Source of the DNA: Bacillota bacterium
GTDB taxonomy: Bacteria > Bacillota > DTU014
Direction of reading: 5' to 3'
Assembly: GCA_012719595.1 (NCBI GenBank)
Contig: JAAYAB010000112.1
Location: 1 to 51,383 of the forward strand
DNA: 51,383 bases
The notes below the pieces were generated by a model. It did not search any database, was not told the origin of the DNA, and saw nothing but the letters and a program-made list of their open reading frames with translations. Positions 8,764 through 17,912 of this stretch are shown one piece after another; position 1 is the first letter of the stretch, and every line of letters starts with the position of its first letter. Made by a program: the position numbers and the translations under genes.

Positions 8764-10116
8764 ATGGGAGCGAAGAGAATTCTGATTGGGCTTGTATGCC
8801 TAGTATCCATGGTGTTCATGGTGGGTGGCGTCAGCCTGGCACAGTTTGTTCCTAACACCGACTACGACTTTGGCGGCGAAACGGTAACACTGTGCAGCTG
8901 GAACGCGGGGATCCCTTCCAGGTTCCAACCAGGCGGAGCAGGTGAGGGGCTCATTGAGCAGGCTGAGGCGCTGTTCAACTGCAAGATTGAGTTTCAGTCT
9001 GCTGGCTGGATGGAGTATGACAACTTCCTGCTGACTAGGTACATGGCCGGCGATGCTACAAACGATATCTGGCAGGTAGCCAGTGGCGCAGGGTACTGGC
9101 CGCTCATCGCCAAGGGCGCGCTTCTTCCCCTCGACGAGGTTCTGGGAGACGCGTTCTATGAGCGCCTACATCCGTTGGACAGATGGAAGGCCGAGGCTGG
9201 CGCGTACAAAGGTCAGAGATACCTGATGACCGCTGCGATCGACATTCCTGAGGAAGCGATCGTGGCTCACCCGGGTTGGTACCTCCAGTTCTACAACAAG
9301 ACCATGATCGAGGAAGCTGGAGCGGAGGATCCCTATGAGCTCTGGCTGAACGGCGAGTATGACTGGGATGCTTACAGCGAGATAATGAGAAAGGTCACAA
9401 TGGATACAAATGGCGACGGTACGGTTGACCAGTGGGGTATGTCGACAGACCTGTTCAGCTTCCGGAGCCGGTTGTGGATCCATGCAAATGGCGGCTGCGA
9501 GGCCAAGACCGACGAGAACGGCAGAGCAGTCTTTGCTCTGGACGACGGCGATGCAGCCAGAGTGGCGCTGGAGCAGCTGCGCACATGGCAGCACGTGGAC
9601 AAGACCATGCAGCCACCTGGAGCGGCCGACCCACTTCAGGAGTTTATAGGTGGCAGGATCGCGTTCTTCACAAACCACGGATGGGACTACTGGGGCGTGA
9701 TGGACAATGCCGACTTCGAGTGGGGCATCCTTCCGCTGCCCAAGGGCCCGAACGTGGACGAAATCCAGTACCTGAGCGAGTGGGGCGGATACGCTCTGCC
9801 AGCCTCCGCCAAGCAGCCAGAGGCTCTGATGGCCCTGTTTGTCTTCCTGTATCGTGGCGATGACGAGGCGGTCCTTGCAGACGCTGAGGGGTGGAACAAC
9901 CTGTGGGCAAGCGAGCGCGACTACGTGGTCGCCAACGCAATGCTCAAGGGATTCCGCGGCAACGTGCCTGGGGTTCTGACGGACAATAGCGTCACGGCAG
10001 GGACGTGCCTTGAGATCCAAAGGGCTATCTCTTGGGAGCAGAGGGCGTTTTCGGAGGTAGTTGCAGAGTATAAGCCCGTGCTCCAGGGATTGCTGGACGA
10101 TCTGTTTGGTCAATAG
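8764..10116 (+). CDS. Sugar ABC transporter extracellular solute-binding protein (family 1)
   Basis: ATG at 8764 with AAAGGGG upstream; 450 aa. The signal peptide ends near SLAQ, without a lipobox cysteine, so it is probably a secreted or otherwise anchored binding protein. Family-1 hallmarks include YLMTAAIDIPEE, GWYLQFYNKTMIEEAG and GRIAFFTNHGWDYWG. A calcium-binding-like loop DTNGDGTVDQWG starts at Asp214, common in this family. It is the last gene of the first transport group. The strong hairpin that follows at 10157 may stabilise its message and explain high expression relative to the permeases. The 144-bp gap before it contains a strong SD-like AGGAGGTGA at 8641 with no convincing gene. 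Confidence 0.93.
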   Translation: MGAKRILIGLVCLVSMVFMVGGVSLAQFVPNTDYDFGGETVTLCSWNAGIPSRFQPGGAGEGLIEQAEALFNCKIEFQSAGWMEYDNFLLTRYMAGDATNDIWQVASGAGYWPLIAKGALLPLDEVLGDAFYERLHPLDRWKAEAGAYKGQRYLMTAAIDIPEEAIVAHPGWYLQFYNKTMIEEAGAEDPYELWLNGEYDWDAYSEIMRKVTMDTNGDGTVDQWGMSTDLFSFRSRLWIHANGGCEAKTDENGRAVFALDDGDAARVALEQLRTWQHVDKTMQPPGAADPLQEFIGGRIAFFTNHGWDYWGVMDNADFEWGILPLPKGPNVDEIQYLSEWGGYALPASAKQPEALMALFVFLYRGDDEAVLADAEGWNNLWASERDYVVANAMLKGFRGNVPGVLTDNSVTAGTCLEIQRAISWEQRAFSEVVAEYKPVLQGLLDDLFGQ

Positions 10117-10128
10117 AGCAACTTCAAC

Positions 10129-10188
10129 GGCCGCCACTTGAGCGGCCACAGTGCGAGGTTTCTGCCCGGGTCTTCCCGGGCAGAAACC
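10129..10188 (+). terminator. Two hairpins after the binding-protein gene (terminator or mRNA-stabilising structure)
   Basis: The first stem is GGCCGC/GCGGCC (10129-10147). The second is a perfect 14-bp stem, GGTTTCTGCCCGGG with its complement and a TCTT loop (10157-10188). No T-run follows the second stem. It is therefore more likely a 3'-end stabiliser or an attenuating structure between the transporter and hydrolase genes than a classic intrinsic terminator. Confidence 0.6.
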
Positions 10189-10274
10189 CGAGCCGACCCA
10201 AACCGCTTCCTCGCGCGGGCGTGGGGCGGGCAGTGTCAGAACTACGTGTCAGCAGTTTAGGAGGACCAGCGAGA

Positions 10275-12227
10275 GTGAGCACACAGACTTACTACACCGG
10301 CTACTGCAGGCGCTTTACAGGCAGCAGGTGCGTAACCAGCGAGACGATCGTTGATACAGATGTGGCAATTATTCGTTCTACTCTGATGCGAGAGCCTAGA
10401 CTGCTCGCCGACCAGCCCCCGAAGGGCGCAGCAGCTTACGGCAGCATTCGCTTTAGGAGAGGCATACCAAAAGATGTGGTCGGCCGGGTTGAAACCGAGT
10501 TTGGCTTGGACTTCGTTGATAGTGATGAGGGCTATGTGATATACGCGGCAGACGACATTAATGTCTACTCGCGTACCGACAGAGGTCTGTTCTACGGTTG
10601 CATCGAGCTGCTTCGCTTGATTAGAGACGGGTGGCTCGATCAGATTCTTGTCTACGACTATCCGTTTTGCCGGGACAGAGGCTTGAAGGTATACCTTCCG
10701 TCGGAGAGCAACATCGAGTACTTCAAGCGATTCGTCGACCTGATCTGCCGGTACAAGTACAACACCATCATGATCGAAGTTGGCGGTGCCATGGAGTACA
10801 AGAGGCACCCTGAGATCAACGAAGGCTGGGTCGAGTACTGCGCGGAGATGTGTGAGTATTCGGGCAAGGCCAGTGAGATCCAAGAGGGCTTCGGGTGGAG
10901 GAAGAACTCGATACATGCAGAGAACGGCGGCGGCCGATATCTGAGCCAGGAAACGGTCCGCGATCTTGTCAGATACTGCAAGGAGAGGTTTCTGGAGGTC
11001 ATCCCTGAAGTCCCGTGCCTATCGCACTGCGACTACATGCTCTTTGGCGAGCACCGACAGCTAGCCGAGAGGCAGGACGATCCTTACCCGGATACATATT
11101 GCCCATCGAACCCGGGCTCATATGCCCTGCTCTTCGACATCCTCGACGAGGTCATCGACGTGTTTGAGCCCGCTGTGATTAACATCGGTCACGACGAGTA
11201 TTACTCAATCGGCGTGTGCGACAGGTGCAAGAACAGAAGTGGAGAGGACATCTTCGCTTCGGATGTCAACAAGATCCATGGATGGTTGGCGGAAAAGGGA
11301 ATACAGACGATGATCTGGTCGGACAAGACGCTGAAAGACGCTTACCATAGGCGGTACGGGTATTTCGGCGGAGCTGAGCAGAGGCGGTTGGACGAATCGA
11401 CTGGTGAGGAGATTGTAGCCATACCGGCGACCTACAAGGCCATCGAGATGCTGGCTCCTGACGTGAGGCACCTGCACTGGTTGTGGGACTGGAGCGACAG
11501 AGACGGACACTTGTTGGACCGACAGTTTACCGAGAGGAAGCTAGACGCTCTGTTCGGCAACTTCGTTGGATATCAGTTTGTCAACTGGAGAGAGAGGGTG
11601 CAGGCCGGCTTCACCGGCGCGATCATATCGAACTGGGGAACTCTCGATGAGCTGACACTCCAGCGCAATGGAATCCTCTACAACGTGGTCTTCTCCTACT
11701 ACATGCTTTGGGGACGGGACTATGACGATGACCAGTACCAGCAGGTGAGAGATGCTGCGCTGGCTGAGCTGTTCCGGTACGGAAACGCGGCAGCGGTGGC
11801 AGAGGCAAGCTCAGACTGTGACTCCGGCGAGGTCAAGTGTCTCGAGATCACTCATACCACTGATCGTAACACGAAGTACAGGGCGTTTAGTGATGGGGTG
11901 TTCATCGATCGAGAGGCAGATCATATTGGCGACTATCTTGTCGACTACGCAGATGGCACCAGCGTCCATATCCCGATAGTGTACGGCGAGAATGTAGGGC
12001 CGAGAGATGTATCGTGGGATGTTTTGCCTGGCGACCCTCCCTACGAGTATCGGGTGGACCTGCGCCTGGCGGAGGTCTCATATCGAACGCTTCCTGTCAG
12101 GGATGGCGGACACACATACTATAGGTTCATCTGGAGAAACCCCTTCCCATGCAAGAGGATTCGGAGCATATCGGTGAATGACAAAGGGACCGACAGCATT
12201 TGGGTTAAGTCTATCAGGTTCATTTGA
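10275..12227 (+). CDS. GH20-like hydrolase (beta-N-acetylhexosaminidase family) with zincin-like N-terminal domain
   Basis: GTG start at 10275, 10 nt after AGGAGG; 650 aa, no signal peptide, so probably cytoplasmic. The N-terminal part (GYVIYAADDINVYSRTDRGLFYG) matches the non-catalytic domain that precedes GH20 barrels. The barrel begins near FCRDRGLKVYLPS. The conserved Asp-Glu catalytic pair is Asp307-Glu308 in NIGHDEYY. Eight residues after Asp307 a CxxC (Cys315-Asp-Arg-Cys318) appears, shared with the next gene. A C-terminal beta domain follows (after about residue 520). GH20 enzymes release terminal N-acetylhexosamine by substrate-assisted catalysis, but these divergent members may act on other sugars. 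Confidence 0.8.
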   Translation: MSTQTYYTGYCRRFTGSRCVTSETIVDTDVAIIRSTLMREPRLLADQPPKGAAAYGSIRFRRGIPKDVVGRVETEFGLDFVDSDEGYVIYAADDINVYSRTDRGLFYGCIELLRLIRDGWLDQILVYDYPFCRDRGLKVYLPSESNIEYFKRFVDLICRYKYNTIMIEVGGAMEYKRHPEINEGWVEYCAEMCEYSGKASEIQEGFGWRKNSIHAENGGGRYLSQETVRDLVRYCKERFLEVIPEVPCLSHCDYMLFGEHRQLAERQDDPYPDTYCPSNPGSYALLFDILDEVIDVFEPAVINIGHDEYYSIGVCDRCKNRSGEDIFASDVNKIHGWLAEKGIQTMIWSDKTLKDAYHRRYGYFGGAEQRRLDESTGEEIVAIPATYKAIEMLAPDVRHLHWLWDWSDRDGHLLDRQFTERKLDALFGNFVGYQFVNWRERVQAGFTGAIISNWGTLDELTLQRNGILYNVVFSYYMLWGRDYDDDQYQQVRDAALAELFRYGNAAAVAEASSDCDSGEVKCLEITHTTDRNTKYRAFSDGVFIDREADHIGDYLVDYADGTSVHIPIVYGENVGPRDVSWDVLPGDPPYEYRVDLRLAEVSYRTLPVRDGGHTYYRFIWRNPFPCKRIRSISVNDKGTDSIWVKSIRFI

Positions 12228-12282
12228 AGCGATCGGATGCAGGAGTCATTGGCAATGTGCCAGTTGACGTGGAGGCGGTGGC

Positions 12283-13404
12283 ATGAAGAAGGCTGACGAG
12301 CTGGATAGATGCATCGAGGGTCTGCGCAACAGCATGCCCGGTGTTGACTGGTCGGCAAAGGTGAAGCTCGACATCAAGCGCATTGTGGCGAGCCAGGATA
12401 CGAGAGCGATACTACTGGCGGCACCCTTGGAAGACGAGATGGAGCTGTTCGAGAGGTTCGTTCGCGACATCCTGGTGAAGTGCGGGATCAACACGATTGT
12501 TCTGGGAGTCGGATATGGGTTCGAGTTCCGGTGCCATCCCGAGGTTGTCGAGCAGCCTGCTCTCAGTCACGAAAACGCAAGGCGGATCGCGTCGGTATGT
12601 CGCCACCATGGTATTCGACTGGTCCCACAGATGAACCTCTTTGGCCATCAGTCATTTGGGCGTGATAAGCGGCCTATAGGAATCATTCGTGCATACCCGG
12701 ACATGGAGGAGGTCGGCGCTGACGAGGTTACGTATCAGCGCTGTCTCTGCTTGACTCACCCGAGACTCAAAGCTCTTGTGTGCAGTCTGATGGATGAGAT
12801 GATCGACGTGTTCGGCACCGTTGACTTTCATATCGGGCAGGACGAAGCGTTTGAGATAGGCAAGTGCGACCGATGCAAGGGGCTTCCGGTTGAGGTCATC
12901 TACGCAGACTGGCTCAATGCGTTGCACGGTCACTTGTCGGCCCGTGGTGTCACCACGTGGATGTGGGGTGACCGACTGCTCAACGGCCACATCATCCCTG
13001 AGCGCGGCGCTGGCTACGAAACTTCCCTGTGCGGGACTTGGAAGGCGATAGACATGGTGCCTCGAGACATCATGATCTGCGACTGGCACTACCGAGTTCT
13101 GCCCTACGGTCACCACTCGCCATCGTACTGGGCCAGGCATGGGTTCGCCTTCGTGGTCTGCCCATACAACAACACGTTTGCCGCGGATCAGTTGATTGTG
13201 GCAGCGGTTGCGGCGGATACACCACTGTTCAAAGGCGTGTTCCACACCACGTGGACGAGGTTCGCGGCATTCGCAGAGGCTTGCTTTGATCTGTATCCCA
13301 GGTACCTCAGCACGCACGAGCTAGACGACTATGATGTAGTTGGAAAGGAGGCGCCTCGCGGCTACAAGGATGCCTGTACATTCATGCATCTATTCGCCTT
13401 GTGA
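12283..13404 (+). CDS. Short GH20-like hydrolase, paralogue of the preceding gene
   Basis: ATG at 12283 after GGAGGCGGTGG; 373 aa and no signal peptide. It lacks the zincin-like domain and the C-terminal beta domain of its neighbour, and consists mainly of the barrel. The putative catalytic pair is Asp187-Glu188 in HIGQDEAF. A CxxC (Cys195, Cys198) lies at the same 8-residue distance as in the 10275 product, and the surrounding DEMIDVF also resembles it. Barrel segments LVPQMNLFGHQSF and WMWGDRLLNG fit GH20. The gene lies 55 bp after the first. A partner enzyme for a related linkage is plausible. Its catalytic activity is not proven. Confidence 0.72.
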   Translation: MKKADELDRCIEGLRNSMPGVDWSAKVKLDIKRIVASQDTRAILLAAPLEDEMELFERFVRDILVKCGINTIVLGVGYGFEFRCHPEVVEQPALSHENARRIASVCRHHGIRLVPQMNLFGHQSFGRDKRPIGIIRAYPDMEEVGADEVTYQRCLCLTHPRLKALVCSLMDEMIDVFGTVDFHIGQDEAFEIGKCDRCKGLPVEVIYADWLNALHGHLSARGVTTWMWGDRLLNGHIIPERGAGYETSLCGTWKAIDMVPRDIMICDWHYRVLPYGHHSPSYWARHGFAFVVCPYNNTFAADQLIVAAVAADTPLFKGVFHTTWTRFAAFAEACFDLYPRYLSTHELDDYDVVGKEAPRGYKDACTFMHLFAL

Positions 13405-13416
13405 GGTGAGCTTGAC

Positions 13417-15849
13417 ATGCTAAATCCAAGATCGGGACTGGTTCGAGCTGGTGTCCGCGCCGGCTTTCAGCTCGCCACAGTCGTTGTTGCGGCCGCACTG
13501 TTTGCATGCATTGCGACATCAGCCGCGCTGGGGGCTGATGTCGAGTGGGATTTCCGAAGTCCGGACTTGGAGAGCGGAAGAGAGACGGTAACTCTCTCAG
13601 AGCCGTTTACGATAGCGACGAGGTTCAGTTTTGCAGATGTCAGTCTAGGCGACGATTCGAAGTGGGTTGCATGGCTGGCAGGTATTGCCACTGAGTCCGA
13701 CGGCATACCCGAGGGAGTCTTCATCGAATGGGTGGGCGAAAAGCTGCTTTGGTCAACCACGTGGAAGCTGCGGCTTGTTTCGAGTGTCGGCGCGCTGATG
13801 CCGTCGTCCAGCAGCGGACAGCGGGACAGCTCGACAACTGTTCTATCTGGCAACAAACCGATTGCGGGGCACTCGTACAGAGCTGTTATGTCATATGGTT
13901 CGGCTGAACAGGAACTCTCAGTTCTCGTCGAGGACCTGACAGCCGGCAGCGTGCTATATTCCGGTCACTTCGACGTTGGTAATCAGGCTGAGCACGCACC
14001 TGATGAGGTGCTCTTGGCGGGAGCAGGATGGGCCAGGTACGGCAAAGGCGGCGAGACTTCCGGCAGTTCGTTTGTACGCTTCGAGACGGTCTCGCTAGAT
14101 CTTGCCTACGAGAGGCTCGGGCTACCGTTCTCGATGAAGCAGGAGTTTGACAGCTACCTAGTGCGGCATCAGCCGGGCCTGCCGGATAGTCCAGCCAAGG
14201 TGACAGGCTCTGTGATCTGGGAGGACGACCTGATATCGATCGAGATGGTATGGCCAAAGACTCGGGTGGAGGGGAGCGTCGAGGTCACGTGTGTGTCGGG
14301 GGATCGCGAAGTTGAGCTCGTGACAGCGGAGTGGAGTGATAAGAGGCAGAGCCACATGCTTGACCTCAGTGGCGTTCCATGTGGAGAAATGACAATAGCG
14401 CTGCGCTATGTGATTGGAGAGGAGAGGACCCTGATCGTGGAGCGAGGGCTGACAAAGAGAGCAGTCACAGCAGGTGTTGAGGGGAAGGACTACCGCAATT
14501 TCTTCGGCCCCATCTGGTTCAGTTCGGCGTCAGAAGCAGTAAAGTACGCGCGCCAGATGGGAAATGATTATATCTTGTACAAGGACGGGATGGAGCGGAA
14601 CAAAGATGTCGACGGTATGCTGTTCTACCTGGAGAGCCCGGAATACAGCGTTTACCCGGTTCCACGGCTAATCTACAAGGACCGTGACTATACGCCAGAG
14701 GAGATAGCCCTGTACGAGGAGTACTTTGCGTGGAAGAGTGACGATCCGTTCCCGAACAACATGGCGACAGGTTTCAGCTGGGGCTATACCGACAGAATCG
14801 GTGTCGAGTTCGACCTGCAGCAGCAGAAAGTCATCGACTATATCGTGGACTCTACTCTGGCCCTGGCCAGGAGGATCGAGAGCGATGCGAAGGCCGCCGG
14901 CATAGACTTCAGGTTTGGCGGGATTGCGTGGGATGTGCCGGCCTACGAAGGATCCCTTTTCTGGAGCGAAGTCCCGCCTGGGAGCGGAAGGACAAGGCCA
15001 GTTCCTCTAAGCACATGGACTGGGAAAGACTCGACCTTTCTCCATGAAGGGATAACGCACGAGCATGAGACTTTCATCGACGGCGCGATTGCGTACTACA
15101 AGACGATGTTCGCGAGGGTCCGTGAGGTGTATCCTCATGCGAAGTTTGTGTTCGAGCCCTGGGGCATCTATGACGTCTGGAATCGGATAAGGCACAGAGA
15201 AGACCTGAAGGAGTTTGCTCCTGACTTCTACCTCACTGAAGGTCCGGACCTGAGCTATCTCACCGGTGAGATGACTCAGGAGATTGCCTCGGTATGGGTC
15301 GGGCTAGACAAGATGGGATCGACCAGTCCAGATGTCATTGGTGTAGATGAGAACAGGGCGATGCTAGGACAGATCGCGGTCAAGGGGGCCTGGTTCTGCA
15401 ACTATGGTCACTGGGCGAGAATAATGCTGCCTTCGGGTGGCGAGGAGCGGCCCTGGCCGACAATCCCATCCATACCGGACTGGTTCAAGCTCATGCGACA
15501 GGTTGCCAACTGGGATAACCTATCAGGGGTGCCACTCTCTGAAAGGCAATGGAACGGCGTGGCCTACGAGAGTACCAACAGCTGCGCGTCGCCTGATGTC
15601 ATCTACTCGAGGCAGCCGCGCACGGGGAAGATATTCGCGGTGTTCATGAGTGGTGACGGAGTCGTTCGACTGCGCCCGGGCGAGGAGGTAGTCTCAGTCA
15701 GCAGAGTAGACGGCTATTTTGTCGAGTCTGAGGACGGGATGGCTGACGTGGCGATTGCCGACGGAGTGATTCGTTTGGCGAACATGGACCGGGTAGAGAA
15801 GGGATTCATCATTGTCACGACGAAGTCGGGTGTGGCTGCTGGCGAGTGA
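13417..15849 (+). CDS. Large secreted protein with LamG-like N-terminal domain, unrecognised hydrolase candidate
   Basis: ATG at 13417 (810 aa), 12 bp after the previous stop. A signal peptide (LATVVVAAALFACIATSAALGA) leads to a concanavalin/LamG-like beta domain (about 40-240), recognised from VEWDFRSPDLESG and FTIATRFSF. A short Ig-like region follows (about 250-330). A large alpha/beta region (about 350-700) has GH-like features: FRFGGIAWDVPAYEG, FVFEPWGIYDVWN and GAWFCNYGHW. I cannot name the family or catalytic residues. A small beta domain closes it. As a secreted protein within a sugar locus it probably binds or cleaves the polymer before import. Confidence 0.6.
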   Translation: MLNPRSGLVRAGVRAGFQLATVVVAAALFACIATSAALGADVEWDFRSPDLESGRETVTLSEPFTIATRFSFADVSLGDDSKWVAWLAGIATESDGIPEGVFIEWVGEKLLWSTTWKLRLVSSVGALMPSSSSGQRDSSTTVLSGNKPIAGHSYRAVMSYGSAEQELSVLVEDLTAGSVLYSGHFDVGNQAEHAPDEVLLAGAGWARYGKGGETSGSSFVRFETVSLDLAYERLGLPFSMKQEFDSYLVRHQPGLPDSPAKVTGSVIWEDDLISIEMVWPKTRVEGSVEVTCVSGDREVELVTAEWSDKRQSHMLDLSGVPCGEMTIALRYVIGEERTLIVERGLTKRAVTAGVEGKDYRNFFGPIWFSSASEAVKYARQMGNDYILYKDGMERNKDVDGMLFYLESPEYSVYPVPRLIYKDRDYTPEEIALYEEYFAWKSDDPFPNNMATGFSWGYTDRIGVEFDLQQQKVIDYIVDSTLALARRIESDAKAAGIDFRFGGIAWDVPAYEGSLFWSEVPPGSGRTRPVPLSTWTGKDSTFLHEGITHEHETFIDGAIAYYKTMFARVREVYPHAKFVFEPWGIYDVWNRIRHREDLKEFAPDFYLTEGPDLSYLTGEMTQEIASVWVGLDKMGSTSPDVIGVDENRAMLGQIAVKGAWFCNYGHWARIMLPSGGEERPWPTIPSIPDWFKLMRQVANWDNLSGVPLSERQWNGVAYESTNSCASPDVIYSRQPRTGKIFAVFMSGDGVVRLRPGEEVVSVSRVDGYFVESEDGMADVAIADGVIRLANMDRVEKGFIIVTTKSGVAAGE

Positions 15850-15952
15850 TGTCGGCCGTCGATGGACTGGGTGACCTGTCTGAGTGGTATAAGCTGTCGA
15901 TGAGCGATGTCACAGATCGGTCAGTGGTGTCAGGTCAGGCGGAGGTGTTTCA

Positions 15953-16792
15953 ATGAAAAAGGGTATTAATGTCTGGTCGTTTCGTGCAGGGACGTCAGTG
16001 AGTGACTGCATGTCGCTCGCTGCGAAGGCGGGCTTTGATGGGATTGAGCTGGCACTCGATGAGGAGGGGCCAGTAAGTCTGCAGAGCGATTCTCGGCTGA
16101 TGACAGAGATCAAGAGCATGGCGAGCGACCTCGGCCTGGAGCTCCCAAGTCTTGCGACAGGGCTTTACTGGAAGTACAGCTTGACCGCCAATGATGAGAG
16201 GATTCGGGTCAAGGCTCGAGATATAGTGAAAAAGCAGTTGGAGCTTGCCGCCGCCCTTGGAGCCAGAGCGATACTGGTTGTCCCTGGCTTGGTTGAGGGC
16301 CAGACAGATGGACGCAACGGAGCTGTTCGCTATGATGTCGCCTGGACCCGTGCTGTCGAGGCACTGCAGGAGTTAAAGAAGGATGCCGAGGCTGCGCGAG
16401 TGATCATAGGTTTGGAGAACGTCTGGAACAAGTTCCTCCTTTCGCCGCTCGAGATGAGGAACCTTATCGACGAACTCGACAGCCCATATGTCGGTGCGTA
16501 TCTCGATGTTGGCAACGTGGTTATCTCAGGCTACCCTGAGCAGTGGATCGAAATACTTGGCAGTCGCATCAAGATGGTCCATTTCAAGGACTATCGAAGG
16601 GACGCTTGCGGGCTTGCCGGATTTGTCGACCTCCTGGCGGGTGATGTGGACTTCGCTTCGGTGATGTCAGCGTTTGAGCGGGTTGGCTACGACGACTACG
16701 CTATCGCCGAGATGATCCCTCCGTACAAGCAGCACTCGGAACAGATCATCTACAACACGTCTGGCTCGATGGACAGGATACTGGGGAAGTGA
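15953..16792 (+). CDS. Sugar phosphate isomerase/epimerase (AP endonuclease 2-like TIM barrel)
   Basis: ATG at 15953, 6 nt after GGAGGTG; 279 aa, the usual length. Motifs in order are GINVWSF (strand 1), FDGIELALDEEG, IIGLENVWNKF (metal-binding Glu), GAYLDVGNVV, MVHFKDYR and YAIAEMIPPY. These supply the Glu/Asp/His/Glu metal site of the xylose isomerase-like superfamily. Members interconvert keto-sugars or their phosphates, as in L-ribulose-5-phosphate 3-epimerase or hexulose isomerases. The neighbouring oxidoreductase, kinase and transketolase support a pentose or modified-sugar route. Exact substrate unknown. Confidence 0.88.
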   Translation: MKKGINVWSFRAGTSVSDCMSLAAKAGFDGIELALDEEGPVSLQSDSRLMTEIKSMASDLGLELPSLATGLYWKYSLTANDERIRVKARDIVKKQLELAAALGARAILVVPGLVEGQTDGRNGAVRYDVAWTRAVEALQELKKDAEAARVIIGLENVWNKFLLSPLEMRNLIDELDSPYVGAYLDVGNVVISGYPEQWIEILGSRIKMVHFKDYRRDACGLAGFVDLLAGDVDFASVMSAFERVGYDDYAIAEMIPPYKQHSEQIIYNTSGSMDRILGK

Positions 16793-16874
16793 CACTTGGT
16801 TGTGCCATGAGACCGAATGAGTCTGTGGCCCGACTATGGCTCGAGTGCAGTTCACTTGAGGAGGAGATGCTGCC

Positions 16875-17900
16875 ATGCTGAGGGTAGGGATTGTGGGCCT
16901 TGGTTTTATGGGCCGAGCACACCTGGCTAACTACTTGCGCCTGGAGTCCGAAGGCGTTGGTGTGAAGTTGGTGTCTGTGTGCGACATTGACGAAGCCAAA
17001 CTCAAAGGGCAGGGCTCGGGTGGCAATATCAACGTCGGATCAGGCCGCTTTGACCTGTCTAAGTACAACCTGTATACGAGCTTGGACGATATGCTCGACA
17101 ACGAAGAGCTAGATTACCTTGATATCACCCTTCCGACATATTTGCATGCAGAGGCATCGATCAAGGCGCTCAATCGCGGGCTCGCCGTGCTCTGCGAGAA
17201 GCCGATGGCGCTCAACACGAGGCAGTGCCGCGAGATGATTGATGCAGCGAGGGCAAACGGAAGGCCTTTGATGATCGCCCAGTGTCTGCGATTCTGGCCA
17301 GCGTACGAGTATCTAAAGCAGTGTGTTGACGACGGTCGGTATGGACAGGTTGTGAGCGGATACTTCTTCAGAGGCGGAGGAACGCCGACCTGGTCGTATC
17401 GGAACTGGTTGCTCGATGGGACCAAGAGCGGCGGATGCCTCCTGGACCAGCATGTCCATGACGTCGATACCATCAACTGGCTCTTTGGGCTGCCGGAGAG
17501 AGTCTCGACGATCGCGACTAATGTGATTCCTGGGAGCGGTTTTGACGCTCTTTCGACCAACTACCTGTACAGCGACGGGAAGGTCATTAACGCTCAGGAC
17601 GACTGGACTCTCAACGGGGACTTCGGCTTCGAGATGACCTACCGTGTCAACTTCGAAAGGGCCAACCTGGTCTTCAGCGATGGCATCCTCAGGGTGAACC
17701 CCAACGATGGGAAGTCGTTTGTGCCGGAGTTGCCCCGTGATGATGGCTACTACAGAGAGATGAGGTATTTCATAGACTGTCTCGAGCGCGGAGTCCGGGC
17801 AGAAGTGGCAGATCCAGAGAGCACTATGGATACCATTCGTCTTGCTGAGGCCGAGCTTCGATCGGCAAACAACGGGGGAGAGCCGGTTGGTATAGCGTAG
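16875..17900 (+). CDS. Gfo/Idh/MocA family NAD(P)-dependent oxidoreductase
   Basis: ATG at 16875 after GAGGAGGAG; 341 aa. The Rossmann motif is GIVGLGFMGRAH. The family's catalytic Lys lies in CEKPMALN, and the second conserved site is DQHVHDVDTINWL with the active-site Asp/His. The family oxidises or reduces sugar hydroxyls (inositol, glucose, xylose and similar) with NAD(P). It sits 12 bp ahead of the transketolase genes and after the epimerase, suggesting interconversion of an imported sugar before phosphorylation. A second, divergent member is at 22914. Confidence 0.92.
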   Translation: MLRVGIVGLGFMGRAHLANYLRLESEGVGVKLVSVCDIDEAKLKGQGSGGNINVGSGRFDLSKYNLYTSLDDMLDNEELDYLDITLPTYLHAEASIKALNRGLAVLCEKPMALNTRQCREMIDAARANGRPLMIAQCLRFWPAYEYLKQCVDDGRYGQVVSGYFFRGGGTPTWSYRNWLLDGTKSGGCLLDQHVHDVDTINWLFGLPERVSTIATNVIPGSGFDALSTNYLYSDGKVINAQDDWTLNGDFGFEMTYRVNFERANLVFSDGILRVNPNDGKSFVPELPRDDGYYREMRYFIDCLERGVRAEVADPESTMDTIRLAEAELRSANNGGEPVGIA

Positions 17901-17912
17901 GAGCTGCTGCTA

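Noticed and set aside
8641-8855. Strong AGGAGGTGA with a short frame overlapping the start of the binding-protein gene
   Set aside because: The nearest start codons are badly spaced and the frame has no protein-like features; it overlaps the signal peptide region of 8764.
9166-10149. 327-codon minus-strand frame opposite the solute-binding protein gene
   Set aside because: Shadow frame of a strongly supported plus-strand gene; no ribosome site or family motif.
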